From: Peribacillus asahii
GTDB lineage: Bacteria > Bacillota > Bacilli > Bacillales > DSM-1321
Assembly: GCF_004006295.1 (NCBI RefSeq)
Contig: NZ_CP026095.1
Span: forward strand, 288,001-325,000
Direction: 5' to 3'
DNA: 37,000 nt
Part shown: positions 28,314 to 37,000 of the stretch, in pieces
Position numbering within the stretch: the stretch's first letter is position 1
How the letters are laid out: each line of letters begins with the position of its first letter
Program-made: the position numbers and the translations under genes
The notes under the pieces: model-generated
The model's database searches: none
What the model was told of the DNA's origin: nothing
What the model saw: the letters and a program-made list of their open reading frames with translations, nothing else

Positions 28314-29766
28314 ACCGAAACGATTGCATCCGATTGCTATGTTGTTGAATGTGATAAAGGCCATTAAGGATATGCTTGTTCCGATTATCATTGTTGTTGT
28401 CTTTGGAGGGGATAAGGATGGATTAGCGGGGACGATTCAATTGGCCATCTTAGGTAGTATTTGTTTATTTGTTATTGTGACAGCTATTATTGAATGGTTT
28501 CGATTTACCTATCGTATTGAAGATGGTGAATTAAGGATTGAATCGGGTGTATTTGTCCGAAAAAAACGTTATATTCGCTTTGAACGAATACATAGTATTG
28601 ATGTATCAGAAGGGATTATTCAGAGGCTGTGCGGGCTTGTGAAAATTAGTATCGAAACCGCCGGCGGTGCTCAAGCAGAAGCGGTGTTATCGGCCATTCG
28701 TAAAGAAGAGGCTGAACGATTAAATGAACGATTAGCAGAAGCGAAAAGAAATAAAATGCTGGGAGAACAGCCAGAAATCGATTTAGTCGCGGAACCTGTT
28801 ATTAAGCAAGAGTCTGCTGTGACGTTTAGACTGCAATTTCCAGAGCTTTTCTTGATGGCTGCTACTTCTGGGGCTGTTGGAGTTGTGCTATCTGGGGTGG
28901 CTGCTTTTGTTTCGCAGTTTGATGAAATGATCCCATTTGAGCGGTTTGTTGGGGAGTATGAGGATGTATTAGCGCTCGGTACCTTTTTATTGACCGTTTT
29001 CATTTTCGTCGCAGTGCTTATTGTATACATGCTTGCGACAATCGGGATGATGTTGAAATATGCTCGGTTTACGGTCGAGAAAAAGGAAGATGAGTTAATT
29101 CTTTCAAGAGGTTTACTTGAGAAAAGACAGCTGACGATTCCGTTGAAAAAAGTACAAGGGATTCGAATTATCGAAAATGTGGTAAGACAGCCTTTAGGTT
29201 ATGCAACGGTTTATTTGGAGTACGCAGGAGGGTCAGAAGCGGATAAAGATAGTCTAAAGGTTATGCTTTTTCCACTTGTGAAAAAGAAACATTTACAAAA
29301 ATATTTAGAACAATGTCTACCAGATTATGTAGCAGATGTAGAAGTGAAGCCATTACCGGCACGTGCACTTCCGCGCTATATGTTTCGACGGGCCATTTTC
29401 TTCATTCCTGTCATAATCGTTTTTATTTATTTTTTCCGCCCTTGGGGATATGTTTCTTTTGTTTTATTGCCAATTAGCATTGGTTGGGCTTTTTTACAAT
29501 ATAAAGCGGCTGGTTGGAATATTACGAATCATCAACTGTTGATGAGAAGGCGAGGGTTATCTAAACAAACGATTTTGTTTCATAAAAGTAAAATTCAATC
29601 GATTGAATCAAAAACAAGCTGGGCGCAGCAACGAAAGCAACTCTCTTCTATTTCTGCTTTAATCAAATCAGGAATTGCTTTTCGAGAGGGAGAAGTAAGG
29701 GACGTAGAAGCCAAGGATTTTGACGCGGTGCAAACATGGTTTTTAACGAATAGTCGTACGAAATAA
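28306..29766 (+). CDS. ydbT: PH-domain membrane protein YdbT
   Basis: 486 aa, with membrane segments near residues 20-35, 45-62, 188-205, 230-255 and 365-400, and three bPH2 domains, each with the YRIEDGELRIESGVF-like start and a RFERIHSIDVSEGIIQRL-like core (repeat cores near 95, 280 and 445). The start is ATG 28306 with GGAGGAAG upstream, overlapping the end of ydbS, which implies coupled translation. The two proteins probably form one membrane complex. Family role beyond this is inferred only. Confidence 0.9.
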   Translation: MSEPKRLHPIAMLLNVIKAIKDMLVPIIIVVVFGGDKDGLAGTIQLAILGSICLFVIVTAIIEWFRFTYRIEDGELRIESGVFVRKKRYIRFERIHSIDVSEGIIQRLCGLVKISIETAGGAQAEAVLSAIRKEEAERLNERLAEAKRNKMLGEQPEIDLVAEPVIKQESAVTFRLQFPELFLMAATSGAVGVVLSGVAAFVSQFDEMIPFERFVGEYEDVLALGTFLLTVFIFVAVLIVYMLATIGMMLKYARFTVEKKEDELILSRGLLEKRQLTIPLKKVQGIRIIENVVRQPLGYATVYLEYAGGSEADKDSLKVMLFPLVKKKHLQKYLEQCLPDYVADVEVKPLPARALPRYMFRRAIFFIPVIIVFIYFFRPWGYVSFVLLPISIGWAFLQYKAAGWNITNHQLLMRRRGLSKQTILFHKSKIQSIESKTSWAQQRKQLSSISALIKSGIAFREGEVRDVEAKDFDAVQTWFLTNSRTK

Positions 29767-29801
29767 CAGCAAAACAAACCACTTTCGTTCACATAGCCAA
29801 G

Positions 29802-29838
29802 AATAAAAGAAGCTACTAAACAGTTAGCTTCTTTTATT
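29802..29838. terminator. Bidirectional terminator between ydbT and ydcA
   Basis: AATAAAAGAAGCTA (29802-29815) pairs with TAGCTTCTTTTATT (29825-29838), with A- and T-rich ends on both strands. It overlaps the stop codon of the rhomboid gene. Confidence 0.85.
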
Positions 29839-30415
29839 TACGCCAAAATAGTGGAGCGAGAATGACACCTGCAAGTAAGCCGCCGATATGAGCGACAATG
29901 TTTATATTAGGTTGGATAAATGTCATAATAACAGCGATGCCTGTTAGCGTATAAATCGTATGAATTTCATTTTTAGATAAGTGATGCTTTCGAAAACGAG
30001 CCATATAGAGGAAAAATCCGAGAATGCCAAAGATCGCTCCACTTGCTCCGGTATGAATGAAGGTAAGTGGTGTTAAGAAAAAGGTAGCAATATTGGCGAT
30101 AATCCCTGTTACTAGAAAAAAAAGAGCAAACTTTATAGAACCCAGAATTTTTTCAAGTGCTGGACCAAAAATGGCTAGGGAAAACCCATTAAACAATATA
30201 TGTGTAAACGAGTAATGTAAAAAAGTTGGGGTAAGGAGTCGCCACCATTGACCATCTGCAATGTACAAGTTAACACCTGTTCCGTAATGAATGATATTTC
30301 CAAGAAACGATGGAAATAAGGTTAGTACGAATACAATCATCATAAAGAAAATGTAGGAGGTAACAGCAGGAAAACAACGTACATACTGTTGAAAGCTTTC
30401 AGTTCTTATAAACAT
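29834..30415 (-). CDS. ydcA: Rhomboid intramembrane serine protease YdcA
   Basis: 193 aa with six hydrophobic segments. The rhomboid signature is complete: HYSFTHILFNG with Asn76, GASGAIFG with the nucleophile Ser125, and the partner His176 in NIVAHIGGLLAG. The WWRLLTPTFLH motif in the L1 loop region is typical. It should cleave membrane proteins within the bilayer; the substrate is unknown. It is the only gene of the block on the minus strand, divergent from acpS, as in B. subtilis. GGAG precedes the start codon on the minus strand. Confidence 0.92.
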   Translation of the reverse strand: MFIRTESFQQYVRCFPAVTSYIFFMMIVFVLTLFPSFLGNIIHYGTGVNLYIADGQWWRLLTPTFLHYSFTHILFNGFSLAIFGPALEKILGSIKFALFFLVTGIIANIATFFLTPLTFIHTGASGAIFGILGFFLYMARFRKHHLSKNEIHTIYTLTGIAVIMTFIQPNINIVAHIGGLLAGVILAPLFWRK

Positions 30416-30492
30416 AGATTCTCCTTTTGGAAGATTGAAATGGTTGTACTCATTTTATGAATGTTATGTCTATTATAGAAGGGGTTGTTTAG

Positions 30493-30855
30493 ATGATAAA
30501 GGGAATAGGGATTGATATTACAGAAATTCAAAGAATGAAGCAGATTATAGAGCGTCAACCACGTTTTTTCGAACGAATTTTAACAGCTAATGAACAAAGT
30601 CGGTATGAGCAGCTGAAGGGAACGCGGCAAATTGAATATATTGCAGGGCGCTTTGCGGCTAAGGAAGCTTTTTCAAAAGCAAATGGAACAGGAATAGGGA
30701 AGCACTTGTCTTTTCTTGATATTGAAATTATGGTCGATGAAGCAGGGAAACCCTGCATTACTGCGCCAATCTCCAAAGGAGTCCATTTATCCATTAGTCA
30801 CAGCAAAGAATATGCCGTTGCTCAAGTCGTCATTGAAGAAGTAGAAGAATCTTAA
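30493..30855 (+). CDS. acpS: Holo-[acyl-carrier-protein] synthase AcpS
   Basis: 120 aa, full length for the trimeric AcpS class. It transfers 4'-phosphopantetheine from CoA to a Ser of acyl carrier protein. Motifs are GIGIDITEI with the Mg2+-binding Asp8, GRFAAKEAFSKA with Glu58, and the C-terminal HLSISHSKEYAVAQV. AAGGGG precedes the ATG. It is divergent from the rhomboid gene and followed by a 311-bp gap before the lipoprotein gene. Confidence 0.95.
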   Translation: MIKGIGIDITEIQRMKQIIERQPRFFERILTANEQSRYEQLKGTRQIEYIAGRFAAKEAFSKANGTGIGKHLSFLDIEIMVDEAGKPCITAPISKGVHLSISHSKEYAVAQVVIEEVEES

Positions 30856-31145
30856 CAGAAGCGCTGTTTTCCTGCTTATCGAGCTTTAACATTTAGTTTG
30901 TTGTGCAGAGGATAATGGCTCCTAACAGGCACGGGCCACTTGTTAGTTTCGTTCTAATTCGCTGTATGTGCTTGCCCAAGCCGCTTCCGCTTTTCGAATC
31001 ATATTTGCTGAGGTTGTCTCATATACTTCTATTGCGATAGAGAGAGACAAGGTTGGGTAAAGCGTAGCGGACTTCAGGTGGGAGATACATCAAGATAAAC
31101 GCTAAGTCTTAAGGTCCTGCCTTTTCCTCTCTCTTTTATGTTTAA
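30856..31145. other. Gap between acpS and ydcC, no gene seen
   Basis: About 290 bp, richer in GC than its surroundings, without a plausible ORF, terminator with T-run or promoter of note. The stretch 30918-31005 looks like an interspersed element I recall from other Bacillus genomes, but only one copy is in the window, so this cannot be shown here. Confidence 0.35.
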
Positions 31146-31166
31146 ATGACAAAAGGGGTTGAAAAG

Positions 31167-32177
31167 ATGAAGAAAATGGGGATTCTTTTGGCTGGGGTTA
31201 TGCTGTTGTTGGCTCTCAGTGCCTGTGGTCAGAAATCACAAGCTGATGTTGTGACAGCTTTAAATGAAAAGGTTGAAGAAATGAAAGGCTACAAAGCAAA
31301 TGCGAAGATGACGTTACAGATGGGGACCGATCCGCAAGTATATAACGTGGAAATTTGGCATAAGAATCCTTCTTTCTATCGAGTGAATTTGAAGAACCAA
31401 GAGAAAGAACAAAGTCAAATGATTTTAAGGAATAATGAGGGAGTATATGTTTTAACTCCTGCGTTAAATAAGAGCTTTAAGTTTCAAAGTGAATGGCCTG
31501 AGAATAGCAGCCAAGCGTATTTATACGAGTCACTTGTAAAAGATATTACGGAGGATAAAAGTGCGACGTTTAAAGAAGCAGATAACCAATATGTGTTTGA
31601 AACAAAAACACGCTATCAAAATAGTAAAATGTTGCCTGTTCAAGAAATTACATTGAATAAAAAGGATTTATCTCCAGTTAGTGTAAAAGTGATGGATCCA
31701 GATAAAAATGTGTTAGTTACAGTGGAGTTCTCCAAGGTGAAATTCGATACAACGTTTGATAAAGATGCGTTTGATATGCAGAAAAATATGACAAGTGCTC
31801 AGCTTGAGGTAGAAGTGATGGCTGAAGTAAAAGATCAAAATTTCTCTGTTAAATATCCAGCGGAAATGCAAGGTATGAGTTTAACTGATGAACAACGAAT
31901 TGATACAGAAAATGGAGAACGGGTTGTTTTGACGTATGAAGGGGAAAAGAACAGCTTTACATTAATTCAAGAGAAGGCTGAAGTGGTCCAAACGAAAATC
32001 GTTTCGACAACTGTAAATGGAAATCCAGTAGATTTAGGATTTACAGTAGGTGCATTAGCGGATAATATGGTGACGTGGACGTATGAAGGAGTCAACTATA
32101 CGCTTGCTTCACAAAGCTTATCTCCAGATGAAATGGTAGAGATAGCTCGTACAGTTGGAGTGGAGCCTGTAAAATAG
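31167..32177 (+). CDS. ydcC: Outer-leaflet lipoprotein YdcC (LolA-like fold)
   Basis: 336 aa. A lipoprotein signal peptide ends in the lipobox ALSAC with the acylated Cys20, so it is anchored to the outside of the cytoplasmic membrane. The mature part resembles the LolA/MucB/RseB-type beta-barrel fold in its first half (KGYKANAKMTLQMG, VEIWHKNPSFYRV, MILRNNEGVYVLTP) and carries a C-terminal DUF4367-like domain (LTYEGEKNSFTLIQEKA, then MVTWTYEGVNYTL). It corresponds to YdcC, long known as a sporulation-associated lipoprotein in B. subtilis. The start is ATG 31167 after AAAGGGG. Its function is unknown. Confidence 0.9.
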   Translation: MKKMGILLAGVMLLLALSACGQKSQADVVTALNEKVEEMKGYKANAKMTLQMGTDPQVYNVEIWHKNPSFYRVNLKNQEKEQSQMILRNNEGVYVLTPALNKSFKFQSEWPENSSQAYLYESLVKDITEDKSATFKEADNQYVFETKTRYQNSKMLPVQEITLNKKDLSPVSVKVMDPDKNVLVTVEFSKVKFDTTFDKDAFDMQKNMTSAQLEVEVMAEVKDQNFSVKYPAEMQGMSLTDEQRIDTENGERVVLTYEGEKNSFTLIQEKAEVVQTKIVSTTVNGNPVDLGFTVGALADNMVTWTYEGVNYTLASQSLSPDEMVEIARTVGVEPVK

Positions 32178-32196
32178 AGTGGAATTTTGAAAACAC

Positions 32197-32236
32197 AGAG
32201 GCTGTCCTATTGATGGAGACAGCCTCTATCTTTTGG
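32197..32236 (+). terminator. Terminator after ydcC
   Basis: AGAGGCTGTC (32197-32206) pairs with GACAGCCTCT (32218-32227), followed by ATCTTTT. Confidence 0.88.
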
Positions 32237-32313
32237 GACATCGTTGTTGCCTGTAAATGGCCTATATGACATATAGCTCTTTTCCTTTCTGTTAAACCGT
32301 TTTAAAATAAAGG

Positions 32314-32408
32314 AAAACTTCCATCAGTGGGGACCCCGCTTATGGGTAGTTGAACAAGTCGGACAGTTGTGTCCCAGCTTGGGGCAGGAGGTCTTGCTGC
32401 CCGTTAAG
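32314..32408 (+). repeat. Dispersed intergenic repeat, copy 2
   Basis: It starts AAAACTTCCATCAGTGGGG and ends TCTTGCTGCCCGTTAAG. Both blocks recur, reversed, at 34627-34662, where only a few bases separate them. Here about 60 bp, itself GC-rich (GGGTAGTTGAAC and GTCCCAGCTTGG), lies between the blocks. It occupies the ydcC-alr gap. Confidence 0.65.
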
Positions 32409-32449
32409 CATGAAATAAATGGAGAAATAATGAAAGAAGGTTACGTAGT

Positions 32450-33610
32450 TTGAGTATGCAGGGGTTTCACCGCGATACATGGGCGGAAGTGAATTTAGAT
32501 TACATTTATGAAAATGTTGTTTCTATGAAAAAAATATTGCCGCAAGATGTAAAGATGTTTGCTGTTGTGAAGGCGAATGCATATGGACATGGTGATTATG
32601 AAGTAGCGAATACAGCACTTAAAGCGGGGGCCAATTTTCTTGCTGTCGCTTTTTTAGATGAGGCACTTGCGCTCAGAAACAAAGGAATTACAGCTCCCAT
32701 TCTTGTGCTTGGTGCATCTAGACCGGAAGATGCCGGTATGGCTGCAGAAGCGCACATTTCTTTAACGGTTTTTAGCCAGGAGTGGCTGGAGCAAGCGAAG
32801 CAGTATGTAGGGGAGAAACAGGTTCTTCATGTGCATATTAAATGTGACAGCGGTATGGGGCGAATCGGTGTACGTACTCCGGAAGAATTGCAGGCTCTTG
32901 AACAGTGGTTATCGAACGAACTTCGGTTTAGATTTGTTGGAGTTTTTACGCATTTTGCAACAGCTGATGAATTAAATTTATCATATTATCAACAGCAGCT
33001 AAATACATTTAAAATGTTGTTATCTTCTTTACGAAAGCTTCCTGAACTTGTTCATGCGGCAAATAGTGCAGCTTCATTACGATTTACAGACCCTTTGTTT
33101 AATGCTGTACGTTTTGGGATTAGTATGTATGGGTTAAGTCCGTCTTTAGATATTAAGCAGTTATTGCCTTTTACGTTGAAAGAAGCATTTAGCTTGAAAA
33201 CAAAAATCGTACATGTGAAACGGTTGAACAAAGGCGATCATGTTAGCTATGGAGCTACTTATACGGCGGCAGAAGAAGAGTGGGTTGCTACATTGCCTAT
33301 TGGTTATGCGGATGGCTGGATTCGTAAGCTGCGTAGCCAGGATGTAATTGTTGCAGGTGAAAAGGCGCCGATTGTCGGCCGAATTTGTATGGATCAGTGC
33401 ATGATTAAGTTGTCTCAACCACTTCCCATTGGGACAGAAGTGACGTTAATTGGTGAAAGTGATGGGTTAGCGATTTCAGTAGATGAGATTGCCGCGACAT
33501 TAGAAACGATTAATTATGAAGTGACGTGTATGATAGCGGCGCGTGTACCGCGTGTATATAGGCAGAATCAACAAGTATCACATGTCCGTAATACGCTCTT
33601 GGATGATTGA
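32450..33610 (+). CDS. alr: Alanine racemase
   Basis: 386 aa. A PLP enzyme that interconverts L- and D-alanine for peptidoglycan. The N-terminal TIM barrel carries the PLP Lys41 in [10 protein letters not shown]; the C-terminal beta domain supplies the second catalytic residue Tyr267 in [33 protein letters not shown] and [10 protein letters not shown] are also typical. The start is a TTG at 32450, 9 nt after GAAGG, with an ATG two codons later as the alternative. Upstream are a terminator and a dispersed repeat, so alr has its own promoter. The antitoxin gene follows after 156 bp. Confidence 0.96.
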   Translation: MSMQGFHRDTWAEVNLDYIYENVVSMKKILPQDVKMFAVVKANAYGHGDYEVANTALKAGANFLAVAFLDEALALRNKGITAPILVLGASRPEDAGMAAEAHISLTVFSQEWLEQAKQYVGEKQVLHVHIKCDSGMGRIGVRTPEELQALEQWLSNELRFRFVGVFTHFATADELNLSYYQQQLNTFKMLLSSLRKLPELVHAANSAASLRFTDPLFNAVRFGISMYGLSPSLDIKQLLPFTLKEAFSLKTKIVHVKRLNKGDHVSYGATYTAAEEEWVATLPIGYADGWIRKLRSQDVIVAGEKAPIVGRICMDQCMIKLSQPLPIGTEVTLIGESDGLAISVDEIAATLETINYEVTCMIAARVPRVYRQNQQVSHVRNTLLDD

Positions 33611-33766
33611 TTTTGTAAAAAATTACAAAAATGTGAATAATATTTATTGCGGTTCGCTGATAATAAGTCAGAGGATGGAATATACTCTTTGCAGATAGGT
33701 ATTTTAATGGTAATATGGAAAAGGTATATAGACTATGGTGTGTAGTGATGGTGGAGGTGTATGCTT

Positions 33767-34051
33767 GTGTCTGAATCCGGCGCAACAAGAGAGATAATAA
33801 TTCGATTACCTCAAAATGTATTAACTGAGTTAGACGGGTATGCGAGTGAAGAAAACGTTAATCGCAGTGAGTTTATTTATCGTGCCACGACTATGTATCT
33901 TCGTAAAAAGAAAGAATTTCGGGAATCAATGAAACGTGGCTATATTGAAATGGCGGCCATTAATTTAACAATCGCTTCTGAAGCATTTCAGGCTGAATAT
34001 CCAGAATATGAAGCTGAACATGCTGTCGAGCGATTAGCTAGTGGAGGCTGA
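33767..34051 (+). CDS. ndoAI: Antitoxin EndoAI (NdoAI, ribbon-helix-helix)
   Basis: 94 aa. An N-terminal ribbon-helix-helix DNA-binding domain ([23 protein letters not shown]-type turn reading [10 protein letters not shown]) is followed by a C-terminal part ([16 protein letters not shown], then [12 protein letters not shown]) that wraps the toxin. The GTG at 33767 is preferred: it gives MSES like the B. subtilis protein and lies 9 nt after GGAGG, whereas the ATG at 33761 is only 3 nt from it. It neutralises EndoA and probably represses its own operon. The toxin gene follows after 4 bp. Confidence 0.92.
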   Translation: MSESGATREIIIRLPQNVLTELDGYASEENVNRSEFIYRATTMYLRKKKEFRESMKRGYIEMAAINLTIASEAFQAEYPEYEAEHAVERLASGG

Positions 34052-34055
34052 GCCA

Positions 34056-34409
34056 TTGATTGTTGTTAAGCGTGGTGACGTATACTTCGCAGATCTTTCT
34101 CCAGTTGTCGGCTCAGAACAAGGTGGAACCCGTCCGGTACTCATTCTTCAAAATGATATCGGAAATCGCTTTAGTCCGACAGTGATTGTGGCAGCCATTA
34201 CAGCTCAAATTCAAAAAGCAAAATTGCCAACACATGTGGAGATTAATGCGAAAAAATATGGATTCGAGCGAGATTCCGTTATTCTTTTAGAACAAATTCG
34301 CACGATTGATAAGCAACGCTTGACAGACAAAATTACGTATCTCGATGAAACAATGATGCAAAAAGTAAACGAAGCTTTACAGATTAGTTTAGGTTTGAAA
34401 GAATTTTAG
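34056..34409 (+). CDS. ndoA: Toxin EndoA (NdoA), MazF-type mRNA interferase
   Basis: 117 aa. A ribosome-independent endoribonuclease that in B. subtilis cuts UACAU. The family features are [30 protein letters not shown], and [15 protein letters not shown], almost unchanged from B. subtilis. The start is a TTG at 34056, 8 nt after GGAGG; a GTG at 34041 would add five residues but coincides with the ribosome binding site. The weak TTG start keeps toxin synthesis below that of the antitoxin. It is cotranscribed with ndoAI and closed by a terminator. Confidence 0.95.
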   Translation: MIVVKRGDVYFADLSPVVGSEQGGTRPVLILQNDIGNRFSPTVIVAAITAQIQKAKLPTHVEINAKKYGFERDSVILLEQIRTIDKQRLTDKITYLDETMMQKVNEALQISLGLKEF

Positions 34410-34482
34410 AGAAAAATGAATTCCTATAGCAGGATGCTATTATATATGTTCTTTTTTATAAATAAAGACTAGGCGATTCCGG

Positions 34483-34515
34483 TTAACGACACTGGGGTCG
34501 TTTTTTTTTTTTTTT
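34483..34515 (+). terminator. Terminator after ndoA with 15-T tract
   Basis: AACGAC (34485-34490) pairs with GTCGTT around ACTGGG and is followed by an unbroken T-tract of 15 or more. The stem is short but the T-tract is long. Confidence 0.85.
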
Positions 34516-34608
34516 GCCAATTAACATTTGATTAGGAAATAGAGCCGATGCCCGTAATGAATTGGTTGAGCTAATCATTCATAAGGAGAGAGCGGATTAG
34601 TGGTTCGC

Positions 34609-34670
34609 GTTTTACTTTATTCCACTCTTAACGGGCAGTAAGACCCCCACTGATGGAAGTTTTACTTTAT
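34609..34670 (-). repeat. Dispersed intergenic repeat, copy 3
   Basis: On the minus strand it reads AAAACTTCCATCAGTGGGG, then TCTTACTGCCCGTTAAG, the two blocks of the copy at 32314-32408 without the insert. The unit is flanked by the 12-bp direct repeat GTTTTACTTTAT (34609-34620 and 34659-34670). It fills part of the ndoA-tex gap. Confidence 0.65.
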
Positions 34671-34762
34671 AAAAATGTTCTTCTAGATAGTGAGGTTCGC
34701 AACGTATGGATATATTTGCTAGACTGTATATAAGAATGTAAAAGCTTGGGGGAAGAACATTG

Positions 34763-36931
34763 ATGATACAAAATGAATTAGTGAAGCAAATAGCTGTAGA
34801 ATTAACTTTGAAAAGTCATCAAGTGCAAAATGTTATCAATATGCTTGAAGAGGGCAATACGGTTCCGTTTATTGCTCGATATCGGAAAGAGATGACGGGG
34901 GCACTTGATGAAGTGCAAATTCGTTCAATTATGGAACGGTGGAACTATTTAGAAAATTTAAATCAGCGAAAAGAAGAAGTTATTCGTTTAATTGAAGAGC
35001 AGGGGAAGTTAACGCCAGAGTTAAAACAGCAGATTGAAAAGGCGGGCAAGCTGCAAGAAGTAGAGGACGTGTATCGTCCGTATAAACAAAAAAGAAGAAC
35101 AAAAGCAACCGTTGCTAAGGAAAAAGGATTAGAGCCGCTTGCTGATTGGTTGTTAGGTTGTCATTCTAATCCAGCTGTTGAAGAAAAGGCAGTTGAGTTT
35201 CTTTCAGAAGAAAAAGAAGTGCGATCTGTCGAAGAGGCGATTTCGGGAGCCAGGGATATCATTGCAGAACAAATTTCTGATGATGCCGAGCTGCGTAAAT
35301 GGATTCGTTCATCCATCTTTAAAACAGGAAAAATCGTTTCAACTGTGAAAAATGAAGAAAAAGACGAAAAGAAAATTTTTGAGATGTATTATGAATATGA
35401 AGAGCCCGTCCAAAAAATTGTCCCGCATCGCGTATTAGCGCTTAATCGTGGTGAAAAAGAAGATGTGTTACGAATCTCTGTGCATCCTGTAACGGATTCT
35501 ATTATTCAATACATTGAGCGTAACGTAATTACGAAACCGCATACAGAGTCAGCGGCTATATTGAAGGAATCTATTGAGGATAGTTTCAAACGCCTTATTA
35601 TGCCATCTGTTGAACGGGAAATTCGTAAAGAATTAACAGAGAAGGCGGAAGATCAAGCCATTCATATTTTCTCAGAAAACTTAAGGAATTTATTATTGCA
35701 GCCGCCATTAAAGGGGAAGGTTGTATTAGCGGTCGATCCTGCATATCGGACAGGCTGTAAGTTAGCTGTGATTGATGAAACAGGGAAAGTATTAGAGGTT
35801 AGTGTCATTTACCCACATCCGCCTGTTTCGAAGCGAGCAGAAGCAAGGGAAAAAACAATAGCTATCTTGCAAAGATTTGCAGTAGAAATTGTTGCAATCG
35901 GAAATGGAACGGCCTCAAGGGAAACAGAACAGTTTATTGCAGATATTTTAAAAGAAGTCGAAGGCAGTCTTTCTTATATTATTGTAAATGAGGCAGGAGC
36001 GAGCGTTTATTCTGCATCTGACATTGCTCGTGAAGAATTCCCGAATCTCCAAGTGGAAGAGAGAAGTGCGGTTTCGATTGGCAGAAGACTTCAAGACCCG
36101 CTTGCAGAATTGGTGAAAATTGATCCGCAGTCTGTTGGTGTCGGTCAATACCAGCATGATGTTTCACAGAAAAAACTTTCAGAGTCGCTTTCTTTTGTTG
36201 TAGAAACGGCTGTGAATCAGGTAGGCGTGAATGTTAATACGGCTTCTCCTTCACTCTTGCAATATGTAGCAGGTTTATCAAAAACAGTCGCTCAGAACAT
36301 TGTTAAGAAAAGAGAAGAGGAAGGGAAGTTTACGAGCCGAAAAGAATTGAAAAACATCCCTCGACTCGGAGCGAAAACGTATGAACAATGTATCGGGTTT
36401 TTGCGAATTTTGAATGGGAGTGAACCACTCGATCAAACTGCTATTCACCCAGAGAATTATAGTGCCGTTAATAAGTTGTTAAAGAAAATAAGGTTTACTT
36501 CAGTAGAATTAGGTAGTGAAGCGTTAAATGAGGCGCTAAAAAACTTAGATTTAACCTTATTAGCAGAAGAGTTAGAAGTTGGCGAGATGACGTTAAAAGA
36601 TATTATTGATGACTTAATGAAACCCGGACGAGATCCACGTGATAATTTAGCGAAGCCGCTTTTGAAGCAGGATGTGTTGAAAATAGAAGATTTACAAGTG
36701 GGGATGGAGTTACAAGGTACGGTACGAAATGTTGTTGATTTTGGCGCCTTCATTGATATCGGTGTGAAGCAGGATGGGCTTGTGCATATTTCGAAACTAA
36801 GCAATCGTTTTGTTAAACATCCTCTAGATATCGTAGCGGTTGGAGATGTTGTAACGGTTTGGGTCGATCAAGTTGATGTTCAAAAACAACGGGTGGCTCT
36901 AACGATGCTGCAACCAAAAGATCAAGGTTAA
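34763..36931 (+). CDS. tex: Tex family RNA-binding transcription accessory protein
   Basis: 722 aa, the usual Tex length. The order is an N-terminal helical region (VPFIARYRKEMTGALDE, then VYRPYKQKRRTKATVAKEKG), a YqgF/RNase H-like domain near residue 320 (VLAVDPAYRTGCKLAVID), helix-hairpin-helix motifs (VNVNTASPSLLQYVAGLS, then LKNIPRLGAKTYEQC) and a C-terminal S1 domain from about 640 (VGMELQGTVRNVVDFGAF, LVHISKLS). Tex proteins bind RNA and assist transcription and ribosome function. The ATG at 34763 is preferred (7 nt after GGGGGAAG); a TTG one codon earlier is possible. It corresponds to YdcI, next to the EndoA genes as in B. subtilis. Confidence 0.95.
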   Translation: MIQNELVKQIAVELTLKSHQVQNVINMLEEGNTVPFIARYRKEMTGALDEVQIRSIMERWNYLENLNQRKEEVIRLIEEQGKLTPELKQQIEKAGKLQEVEDVYRPYKQKRRTKATVAKEKGLEPLADWLLGCHSNPAVEEKAVEFLSEEKEVRSVEEAISGARDIIAEQISDDAELRKWIRSSIFKTGKIVSTVKNEEKDEKKIFEMYYEYEEPVQKIVPHRVLALNRGEKEDVLRISVHPVTDSIIQYIERNVITKPHTESAAILKESIEDSFKRLIMPSVEREIRKELTEKAEDQAIHIFSENLRNLLLQPPLKGKVVLAVDPAYRTGCKLAVIDETGKVLEVSVIYPHPPVSKRAEAREKTIAILQRFAVEIVAIGNGTASRETEQFIADILKEVEGSLSYIIVNEAGASVYSASDIAREEFPNLQVEERSAVSIGRRLQDPLAELVKIDPQSVGVGQYQHDVSQKKLSESLSFVVETAVNQVGVNVNTASPSLLQYVAGLSKTVAQNIVKKREEEGKFTSRKELKNIPRLGAKTYEQCIGFLRILNGSEPLDQTAIHPENYSAVNKLLKKIRFTSVELGSEALNEALKNLDLTLLAEELEVGEMTLKDIIDDLMKPGRDPRDNLAKPLLKQDVLKIEDLQVGMELQGTVRNVVDFGAFIDIGVKQDGLVHISKLSNRFVKHPLDIVAVGDVVTVWVDQVDVQKQRVALTMLQPKDQG

Positions 36932-36937
36932 TTTTTT

Positions 36938-36970
36938 GAAAACATCTTCAGGGTGAAGGTGTTTTCTTTA
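36938..36970 (+). terminator. Terminator after tex
   Basis: GAAAACATCTTC (36938-36949) pairs with GAAGGTGTTTTC (36955-36966; one G-U), followed by TTTATC. Confidence 0.85.
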
Positions 36971-37000
36971 TCATTGGAGAACTATGAGCGAAGGCTGTCA

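Noticed and set aside
33767..34409. EndoAI/EndoA as a newly acquired toxin-antitoxin system
   Set aside because: It is in the conserved chromosomal place between alr and tex and is nearly the B. subtilis sequence, so it is a resident core locus.
34501..34515. T15 run as a phase-variation tract
   Set aside because: It directly follows a stem-loop outside any gene and is simply the tail of the ndoA terminator.

Overview
The window is a low-GC Firmicutes chromosome segment, most likely a Bacillus sensu lato species. The evidence is the 23S/5S rRNA sequence, strong purine-rich ribosome binding sites with frequent TTG/GTG starts, and the block cshA-ydbS-ydbT-ydcA-acpS-ydcC-alr-ndoAI-ndoA-tex, which has the Bacillus subtilis order apart from a missing sigB module. 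No sequence search was possible, so the species is not named.

Layout. 1-3035 is the end of an rrn operon: 23S rRNA without its 5' end, 5S rRNA and a terminator. 3036-4400 has no intact gene. It holds a decayed flavin-dependent (LLM) monooxygenase gene on the minus strand, then the long leader of the sulfate operon with a SAM-I (S-box) riboswitch, a second hairpin and a large-loop terminator. 4405-9760 is the sulfate assimilation and siroheme operon cysH-cysP-sat-cysC-sumT-sirB; the sirC gene usual at its end is absent. 9874-20995 is accessory: an orphan tyrosine recombinase, a SAM-dependent methyltransferase divergent from a CitR-like LysR regulator, a small unknown protein, a YyaE-like molybdopterin oxidoreductase that probably starts at CTG, a Yip1-like membrane protein paired with a YknX-like efflux adaptor but without the ABC genes, a glutamate/aspartate symporter behind a c-di-AMP (ydaO) riboswitch, a membrane-anchored rhodanese and an unknown 256-aa protein.

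21252-23811 is ddl-murF (D-Ala-D-Ala synthesis and its attachment to the peptidoglycan precursor). A minus-strand PP2C/SpoIIE-type phosphatase follows, then about 1 kb without a convincing gene, which contains a structured minus-strand RNA candidate. 26062-36931 is the conserved housekeeping block: RNA helicase, two PH-domain membrane proteins, rhomboid protease, holo-ACP synthase, lipoprotein, alanine racemase, EndoAI/EndoA antitoxin-toxin and Tex. Alr supplies D-alanine to Ddl, and MurF uses the dipeptide, so cell-wall D-alanine genes lie on both sides of the helicase.

The most interesting points are regulatory: a four-codon ORF ending in Cys inside the cysH terminator loop, a c-di-AMP riboswitch with two terminators before a glutamate-type symporter, a possible remnant or variant M-box-like RNA, and three copies of a small dispersed intergenic repeat. 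No CRISPR array, prophage or complete insertion sequence was seen.
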